From an uncultured Bacilli bacterium (GTDB lineage Bacteria > Bacillota_I > Bacilli_A > RFN20 > CAG-631): a DNA stretch of 28,427 nt. A program made the translations under genes and the position numbers. The stretch is from the NCBI GenBank assembly GCA_934202505.1, contig CAKPXW010000009.1:1-28427 (forward strand). The letters are read 5' to 3'. The notes beneath the pieces are model-generated. The model made no database searches. It saw only the letters and a program-made list of their open reading frames with translations, and was not told the origin of the DNA. This document shows positions 23,730 through 28,427 of this stretch, piece by piece (position 1 is the first letter of the stretch; each line of letters opens with the position of its first letter).

Positions 23730-23843
23730 GAAGAGTTAGTAAAGTTTATTTAGGATAGACAATACTTAATGTATTAATTATGTATTAATTTGATTATTAA
23801 AAAATAATCAAATAAAATTAAAAAATGTAACTCTTCTTTTTTT
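23730..23843 (+). ncRNA. Candidate RT-associated structured RNA (msr-msd-like)
   Basis: GAAGAGTTA (23730-23738) and TAACTCTTC (23828-23836) form a perfect 9-bp closing stem, followed by seven T residues (23837-23843). Between them are a 5-bp hairpin (AATAC 23761-23765 with GTATT 23771-23775), a tandem 11-base repeat (23769-23790), and an 11-bp hairpin with an AAAA loop (23788-23798 with 23803-23813). In known retrons the RNA is closed by a1/a2 inverted repeats, with an unpaired guanosine after a1 that primes cDNA synthesis. Here G23739 sits in that place. Differences: the element is downstream of the RT, is small, and has no long msd hairpin. The simplest alternative is a terminator of the RT transcript, but an 89-base loop is unusual for that. 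Confidence 0.45.
23769..23790. repeat. Perfect tandem repeat, 2 x 11 bases
   Basis: ATGTATTAATT occurs twice head to tail (23769-23779, 23780-23790) inside the structured RNA, between its two internal hairpins. Confidence 0.9.
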
Positions 23844-23849
23844 ATAAAT

Positions 23850-23894
23850 AAAATGGCTAAAGTAAACATCATAAATTATTACTTCAGCCATTTT
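23850..23894. terminator. Bidirectional terminator between the RT cassette and the dehydrogenase operon
   Basis: AAAATGGCT (23850-23858) pairs with AGCCATTTT (23886-23894), and AAGTAA (23860-23865) with TTACTT (23879-23884), separated by a single A-C mismatch. The loop is 13 bases. T-rich flanks exist on both strands. It ends the minus-strand operon that stops at 23908 and backs up the plus-strand RNA terminator. Confidence 0.8.
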
Positions 23895-23907
23895 TTATTA
23901 TTATATT

Positions 23908-24918
23908 TTATTTATTTAATAAAGAATTTTTACAAGTGTTAGTTTCTAAATATTCATCCATATTTTTTAAGGATACTTCAATCATATCAATTAAAGCTTT
24001 GTCAGTAGAAGATCCAATATGTGGAGTAATTAAAACACGTGGATATAAGCTAACAAGTTTTCTAAATGTTGGATTTTCAATATCTTCAATTTTTTCGAAA
24101 TTATGGAAGAATAATGTTTTTTCATGATCAATTACATCAATTGCAAGACCTGCTAAATGATTATTTTCAACAGCATTAACAGCAGCATTAATATCTAATA
24201 CTTCACCACGAGCTATATTAACAAGAATAGCATTTTTCTTCATTTTACTAATAAATTCTTCATTAATAAAATTATCGTTCTTTCCAGGAATATAAGCAAG
24301 GTGGACAAGAATAATATCTGATTGTTTAATAAATTCATCTAAAGATACAAATTCTACAAGCTTTTTAGCATTTTCAGATTGATAAACATCATAACCAATT
24401 ACACGAGCACCTAATCCTTTAAATAAAGATGCACTTGTGCAACCAATTCTTCCACAACCAAGAATGCCTACAGTACAGCCTCTAACTTCACGAGAAAACA
24501 TTTGGTTTGTTACTTTGAAATTTAAGTTATGAGTATAATCTGTTGTGTAAGCAGTATTTCTTAAAAGCATCATAGCAAGAGTTAAAGCAAGTTCAGAAAT
24601 AGCATTTGGAGAATATCCAGGAACAAAAGCTGATTCAATGCCATATTTTTCACATGCATTAATATCAACATGATTATATCCTGCTGTACGAGTCAAATAG
24701 TATTTTAAACCATGATCAGCTAAATCTTTCATAGCAGCATCATTAACAACACAATTTCCTCTAACCATAACAACTTCATAACCTAAGGCATCTTTATAAT
24801 TTTCTGTATTTAAAAATTGTGGTTTTAAAACCAATTTATAATCATATTCTTTTCCTAATTTTTCAAAATAAGGAATTTCATAATCACGAACGCCAAAACA
24901 AATAATTTCTTTTTTCAT
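23908..24918 (-). CDS. D-lactate dehydrogenase-type 2-hydroxyacid dehydrogenase
   Basis: The 336-residue product is an NAD-dependent D-2-hydroxyacid dehydrogenase reducing a 2-oxoacid, probably pyruvate, in the cytoplasm. The dinucleotide site is GILGCGRIG (151-159) with Asp177 at the end of strand 2, which favours NAD over NADP. The catalytic residues fit D-LDH spacing: Arg237 (NIARGE), Glu266 (VIDHEKTLFF) and His300 (TPHIG). The D-LDH subgroup is also indicated by YYLTRTAGYNHVDI (74-86 region). I start at 24918, where AGGAGG lies 8 bases upstream; the frame stays open upstream to 25023 but only within the permease gene. It is 11 bases behind the permease gene and surely co-transcribed. Related D-2-hydroxyisocaproate and VanH-type enzymes share these motifs, so the substrate is not certain. 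Confidence 0.9.
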   Translation of the reverse strand: MKKEIICFGVRDYEIPYFEKLGKEYDYKLVLKPQFLNTENYKDALGYEVVMVRGNCVVNDAAMKDLADHGLKYYLTRTAGYNHVDINACEKYGIESAFVPGYSPNAISELALTLAMMLLRNTAYTTDYTHNLNFKVTNQMFSREVRGCTVGILGCGRIGCTSASLFKGLGARVIGYDVYQSENAKKLVEFVSLDEFIKQSDIILVHLAYIPGKNDNFINEEFISKMKKNAILVNIARGEVLDINAAVNAVENNHLAGLAIDVIDHEKTLFFHNFEKIEDIENPTFRKLVSLYPRVLITPHIGSSTDKALIDMIEVSLKNMDEYLETNTCKNSLLNK

Positions 24919-24929
24919 ATTTTTCCCTC

Positions 24930-26036
24930 CTAACCAAAGATTCCTACACTTTGAATTACTGTAAGTAAAATCATATAAATAGGAATAAATATTACTGATA
25001 CAAATGTTCCAATTAAAGAACAACTTGATGCAAATTCTTTTTCTTTATCAGCATCTATACAATAAGATACAGCTACAGTTGCTGGAGGAACGGCCCACAT
25101 TAAAGTTGTAGCAGCGAAAGTATTAAATGTTACATTAATACCAGGAATTAAATTAATAACTAATAATAAGGCAAAGTTAAGAACAGGACCAACTAAAATT
25201 TTAATTAAACTATAAATCCATACTTGTTTATCAGCAGCAGCTTTTTTAAATGGAACTTTTCCAAGAGTGCATCCAATTGCAATCCAAACAAGTGGACTTG
25301 ATAAACTTCCAAGAGTATTAATAGTTTGATAAAGCCAAGGAAGTGAAACACTAATATTCCAAAAAGCACCTGTTGAATTGTTTACTTTAACAACCCACCA
25401 TTTTGTAGCATCAGTAGTATCGCCTACTAATTGTAAAGACCATAAAATGAATCCTACAAAAGTTGCAATAATAATCGGGTTAACAAATATTTTCTTTAAT
25501 ATTTCTTTAACGGTTGGTTTAGAAGCATTATCACTACTTCCAGATTGACAAATTGCATAATAAGCATAAGAATACAAGAATACACGATATGCAACATTAA
25601 ACATACTTGAATCATTGAAAGCAGCAGGGAATACAGCTTTAATTAAAGGTTGACCAAAGAAAGTTGTAGATCCAAATACAAATAGTACTTCCATAACTTT
25701 TTTACGTGTTGGATCTTTAACCCAAATAAATAATAATTTTGCTAGGAAAATAAAAATAATATAAATTACAAAGCCATAAATAAATGAAAATAACGCACTC
25801 TTAAATGTCTCTTGAGAAATGCTTGTCATAAAAGATCCAAATGCAAGACATGGAAGTGCAACTGTCATAACAACTTTTGTTAAAATTTTACCAGTATTTT
25901 CAGGTAATTTCTTTAATTTTGTTAAAGTAAAACCAAGTAGAATAATTAAAACACTTTTTGCAACAGCAATCCATAAGTTCATTGAAGAAAGAGCTTCAGA
26001 TACGTTGTCACCAATGCTTGAAAATAATAAGTTCAT
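24930..26036 (-). CDS. AEC family permease (auxin efflux carrier/malate permease type)
   Basis: The 368-residue integral membrane protein has about ten hydrophobic spans. Early AEC landmarks are VLIILLGFTLTKLKKLPENT and the motif VALPCLAFGSF. Later ones are VFGSTTFFGQPLIKAVFP, SSPLVWIAIGCTLGKVPF and AVPPATVAVSYCIDADKE. AEC members carry organic anions such as malate, 2-oxoglutarate or lactate. The downstream D-LDH-type dehydrogenase suggests that a 2-hydroxy or 2-oxo acid is the substrate here. A loop of about 25 residues (VGDTTDATKWWVVKVNNSTG) between two central helices is longer than usual. AAGGAGAG precedes the ATG at 26036. A divergent LysR gene probably regulates it. Confidence 0.88.
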   Translation of the reverse strand: MNLLFSSIGDNVSEALSSMNLWIAVAKSVLIILLGFTLTKLKKLPENTGKILTKVVMTVALPCLAFGSFMTSISQETFKSALFSFIYGFVIYIIFIFLAKLLFIWVKDPTRKKVMEVLFVFGSTTFFGQPLIKAVFPAAFNDSSMFNVAYRVFLYSYAYYAICQSGSSDNASKPTVKEILKKIFVNPIIIATFVGFILWSLQLVGDTTDATKWWVVKVNNSTGAFWNISVSLPWLYQTINTLGSLSSPLVWIAIGCTLGKVPFKKAAADKQVWIYSLIKILVGPVLNFALLLVINLIPGINVTFNTFAATTLMWAVPPATVAVSYCIDADKEKEFASSCSLIGTFVSVIFIPIYMILLTVIQSVGIFG

Positions 26037-26069
26037 ATAATCTCTCTCCTTTTTATTGTTTTCAGCGTG

Positions 26070-26098
26070 ATTATATCTATTTTATCTTGATTTTACAA
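26070..26098 (-). promoter_or_regulatory. Promoter of the permease-dehydrogenase operon
   Basis: On the minus strand TTGTAA (26098-26093) and TATAAT (26075-26070) are separated by 17 bases, about 34 bases before the ATG. Confidence 0.65.
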
Positions 26099-26115
26099 TA
26101 TTATAATATTATAAT
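26097..26115. promoter_or_regulatory. Candidate LysR operator palindrome
   Basis: AATATTATAATATT (26097-26110) and the overlapping 16-base ATTATAATATTATAAT (26100-26115) are perfect palindromes. They touch the -35 of the permease operon and lie in the region shared with the divergent LysR gene, where LysR proteins usually bind T-N11-A dyads. The pure A/T composition weakens the case. Confidence 0.4.
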
Positions 26116-26173
26116 TTTTATACTAAAAATAAATACAAAGTATGTAAAAATATTATAGTTTAGGAGAAACGAA

Positions 26174-27046
26174 ATGAATATAGATTATTATAAAAATTTT
26201 ATAACAATAGTAGAATGTGGAAATCTATCATTAGCAGCTAAAACCCTTTTTATAGCTCAACCATCGTTATCTAATCAAATAAAGTATTTAGAAAAGATGT
26301 ATGATTGTAAATTAATGATTCGTAATTCAAGGAAAATTAAGTTGACAGAAGACGGAAAACTTTTATATGAAAGTGCTAAAGAAATGATAAATATATATAA
26401 TCAATCATTTTTTAAGATAAAAAATAAAGCTAACCATATAAAAGGTGTTTTAAGTATTGCTATTCCCCCAACTGTTTATAAAGAATTAATTAATAAAAAC
26501 TTTAATTCTTTTTCTTTAAAATATCCAAATGTCTTTTTAAATATTTATGAAACTAATTCTTTGCAAGCTCAACAATATATAGATAACAATGTCTGTGAAG
26601 TTGCAATAACCAATGCAGTAATAGAAAATAGTGAGAACTATAATATTAAAGAGTTAGATAAAGAATCTTTTAAAGTGTTTTTACCAGAAAATAATCCTTT
26701 ATTACAAAAAAACAATTTAAATATAAATGATTTAAAAGACTATCAACTTGCTATACCAAGAGCATATGTTAATATTTTAAATGAGCAAGCTATGCTAAAT
26801 AAATTCAAATTAAATGTTGTGGTTACTACAACAACTACTAGGGGAGCAATAGAAATTGCAAAACTTAAAAAAATAGTATCTATAGTTCCTCTTCCTAATA
26901 ATGAAAAGATATATAAAAATGTAAATATAAAGCAATTAGTTTTCAAAGAAAGAAAAGAATTAAGTAGAAAATTAATTTGGCTTAAGAAAAAAGAGTTATC
27001 TTTATTTGCTCAAGAATTTATAGACTGTCTATTAAATGAAAAATAA
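26174..27046 (+). CDS. LysR family transcriptional regulator
   Basis: The 290-residue product has the typical N-terminal winged helix-turn-helix (about 1-60): YKNFITIVECGNLSLAAKTL, then AQPSLSNQIKYLEKMYDCKL and a wing with RKIKLTEDGKLLYESA. A periplasmic-binding-like effector domain (about 88-290) follows, with LSIAIPPTVYKELI at its start. It is transcribed away from the permease and dehydrogenase genes, the classic layout for a LysR activator of a divergent operon. The inducer is therefore probably a small organic acid handled by that operon, which is inference. TAGGAG precedes the ATG. No convincing terminator is visible after the gene. Confidence 0.93.
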   Translation: MNIDYYKNFITIVECGNLSLAAKTLFIAQPSLSNQIKYLEKMYDCKLMIRNSRKIKLTEDGKLLYESAKEMINIYNQSFFKIKNKANHIKGVLSIAIPPTVYKELINKNFNSFSLKYPNVFLNIYETNSLQAQQYIDNNVCEVAITNAVIENSENYNIKELDKESFKVFLPENNPLLQKNNLNINDLKDYQLAIPRAYVNILNEQAMLNKFKLNVVVTTTTTRGAIEIAKLKKIVSIVPLPNNEKIYKNVNIKQLVFKERKELSRKLIWLKKKELSLFAQEFIDCLLNEK

Positions 27047-27097
27047 TTTAATTTATATAAAAACATAAATATAGACAATAGAAAAAATAAAAACAAG

Positions 27098-27126
27098 TTG
27101 AAATTTAAGGCATTTTATTGTATTAT
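27098..27126 (+). promoter_or_regulatory. Promoter of the Ser-rich lipoprotein gene
   Basis: TTGAAA (27098-27103) and TATTAT (27121-27126) are 17 bases apart, followed by AGGGGG (27142-27147) and the ATG at 27155. The -35 context GTTGAAAT matches that ahead of the thioredoxin-like genes. Confidence 0.65.
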
Positions 27127-27154
27127 TTTCTAAATGGTTTTAGGGGGAATCGTT

Positions 27155-28427
27155 ATGAAAAAATCTACAAAAAGTAATAAAATAAATTATAGTGTACCAT
27201 TTTTATTACTAAGCATGTTTATTGCTTCATGTGGTGGTAATAAAGTAAGTGAATCAAGTAGTAACACAACTTCTAGTGATGAAACATCTAGCACTTCATC
27301 TTTACAAAGTAGCAAAGGAAGTGAGCAAGCATCATCTTTAGAGTCAAGTATGTCAAGTCAAGAACAATCTTCAAACGAAAGTAGTAACTCTTCTTCATTT
27401 AGTGAAAGTGAAGCGGAATCTCCTAGTGAAAGTAGTGAACCATCTTTCCCAAGTGAATCGGAAAGTTCTACACCAGCTCCACATGAACACACTTATGATG
27501 ATTATTGGGATATTATTGTTGAGCCAACATTGACTACAACTGGTAAAGCTTCAAGAGAATGTTTAGCTAAAGATTATACACAAGTTATTGATATTCCTGC
27601 TTTATCCGATGAATCTGTTTGGGAAAGAAAGGTTGACAAAGAAGCAACTTGTAAAGAAACTGGCGAAGAAAGATATATTTCTGAATATGGTCTTGTTTAC
27701 TTTACATCTCCAAAGAAAGATCATGTATATTCAGATTTTAAAGTTTCTACAGTAACTTTAGGTGGCAAAGCAACATTAGTTAAAGAATGTGAAGTCGGTC
27801 ATGAAATATTAGAAGAAAAACAAGTTACAGCACCAAATCAATTAATTGTTTCAATCAACGATGATTTTACATTTCTAGCTGATTTAGTTGAAATCACTAA
27901 TGATAAAAATTATCCATTTGTTTATGATGCAACTGCTAAATCTTGGACAAGTTCTAATAAAGGAAAAGACGATTCTAAATCTTCATTATCATTTACACCA
28001 AAAGTACCTGGAATTATTGAATTTGATGTTGTAGTTTCAAGTGAATCATATGATAAATTCTCATGTGGTGGATTTTCAGGCGGAGGAGATATTAGTAGAC
28101 ATTGTGAATTCGAACTTAGTTCAGCTGGAAATAATTACACAATTTCTTATGCAAAAGATACAAGCTTTTCTAAAGGTGAAGATTGTGCAGTTATTACAAA
28201 TTTAGTATTTAAAGCAAGTAGCATTCCAGAAGGATATACTCCTGATTACAAAATTATTTCTTTTGATAGCGTAGGTGGAACAACTGTTGAACAAATTGTA
28301 GTTGTTAAAAATTGCTATATTGATAATATTACAGATTCAATACCTAATAAAGAAGGCTTCGTTTTTGATGGTTGGTATTTAGATAATGAATATAATATGG
28401 AATTAGATGAATCTCAAGGTTTAAGTG
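27155..28427 (+). CDS. Ser-rich surface lipoprotein with InlB-type repeat, partial (C-terminus beyond right edge)
   Basis: The open frame begins at the ATG at 27155, 7 bases after AGGGGG, and continues through the last base with 424 codons visible. The signal sequence ends FLLLSMFIASC, with lipidated Cys26. A Ser/Glu/Thr-rich linker of about 75 residues (about 33-107) follows. Next come His/Cys modules: HEHTYDDYW...TTTGKASRECLAKDY, a middle copy around DKEATCKETGEERYIS, and DHVYSDFKVS...LGGKATLVKECEVGH. Such modules are common on secreted proteins of gut Firmicutes. A beta-rich domain with SCGGFSGGGDISRHCEFEL follows. At the window edge an InlB B-type repeat begins (KIISFDSVGG...EGFVFDGWYLDNEYN), so more repeats may lie outside. 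It probably displays binding modules on the cell surface; the ligand is unknown. Confidence 0.85.
   Translation, partial: MKKSTKSNKINYSVPFLLLSMFIASCGGNKVSESSSNTTSSDETSSTSSLQSSKGSEQASSLESSMSSQEQSSNESSNSSSFSESEAESPSESSEPSFPSESESSTPAPHEHTYDDYWDIIVEPTLTTTGKASRECLAKDYTQVIDIPALSDESVWERKVDKEATCKETGEERYISEYGLVYFTSPKKDHVYSDFKVSTVTLGGKATLVKECEVGHEILEEKQVTAPNQLIVSINDDFTFLADLVEITNDKNYPFVYDATAKSWTSSNKGKDDSKSSLSFTPKVPGIIEFDVVVSSESYDKFSCGGFSGGGDISRHCEFELSSAGNNYTISYAKDTSFSKGEDCAVITNLVFKASSIPEGYTPDYKIISFDSVGGTTVEQIVVVKNCYIDNITDSIPNKEGFVFDGWYLDNEYNMELDESQGLS

Noticed and set aside
24919..25023. N-terminal extension of the dehydrogenase
   Set aside because: The extra 35 residues lie inside the permease gene, while AGGAGG is correctly placed for the ATG at 24918.

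Overview
The window is AT-rich, densely coded DNA from a low-GC Gram-positive bacterium. The evidence is AGGAGG-type ribosome binding sites, many lipoproteins with Gram-positive lipoboxes, a MoxR/DUF58/vWA operon and U-rich intrinsic terminators. TGA is used as a stop (the DUF58 gene ends in TGA inside an ATGA overlap) and Trp is TGG, so the Mycoplasma code does not apply. An uncultured, gut-type member of the Bacilli is my best guess. No stretch over 300 bases lacks a gene, and I see no rRNA, tRNA, IS element or CRISPR array.

Layout. 1-1188 (minus): two paralogous thioredoxin-like genes, one a lipoprotein cut by the window edge and one membrane-anchored, with a terminator-like hairpin between them. 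1383-4337 (plus): a small multi-pass membrane protein, then two overlapping CNNM/CorC-type genes. 4386-6014 (minus): an unrecognised lipoprotein. 14552-6115 (minus): one long operon for oligopeptide uptake. Its order is InlB-repeat lipoprotein, a giant OppA, OppB, OppC, OppD, OppF and a small membrane protein. 22534-14722 (minus): a five-gene operon with an Asp/Ser-rich membrane protein, MoxR ATPase, DUF58 protein, BatA-like vWA protein and a double-vWA protein.

22600-23850 (plus) is the most interesting part. It holds a stand-alone reverse transcriptase (327 aa, YCDD active site). Immediately behind its stop codon lies a separate promoter and a segment of about 110 nt, closed by a 9-bp inverted repeat and ending in a U-tract. 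The arrangement resembles a retron msr-msd RNA, but it lies downstream of the RT and no effector gene is obvious. It is the best candidate for an undescribed system.

23908-27046: a D-lactate dehydrogenase-type gene and an AEC-family permease form a minus-strand operon, with a divergent LysR regulator and a palindrome in the shared promoter region. 27155 to the end (plus): the start of a Ser-rich lipoprotein with an InlB-type repeat, cut by the right edge.

Overall this is chromosomal housekeeping and surface-physiology DNA, with many exported lipoproteins and one probable accessory RT/RNA cassette between two ordinary operons.
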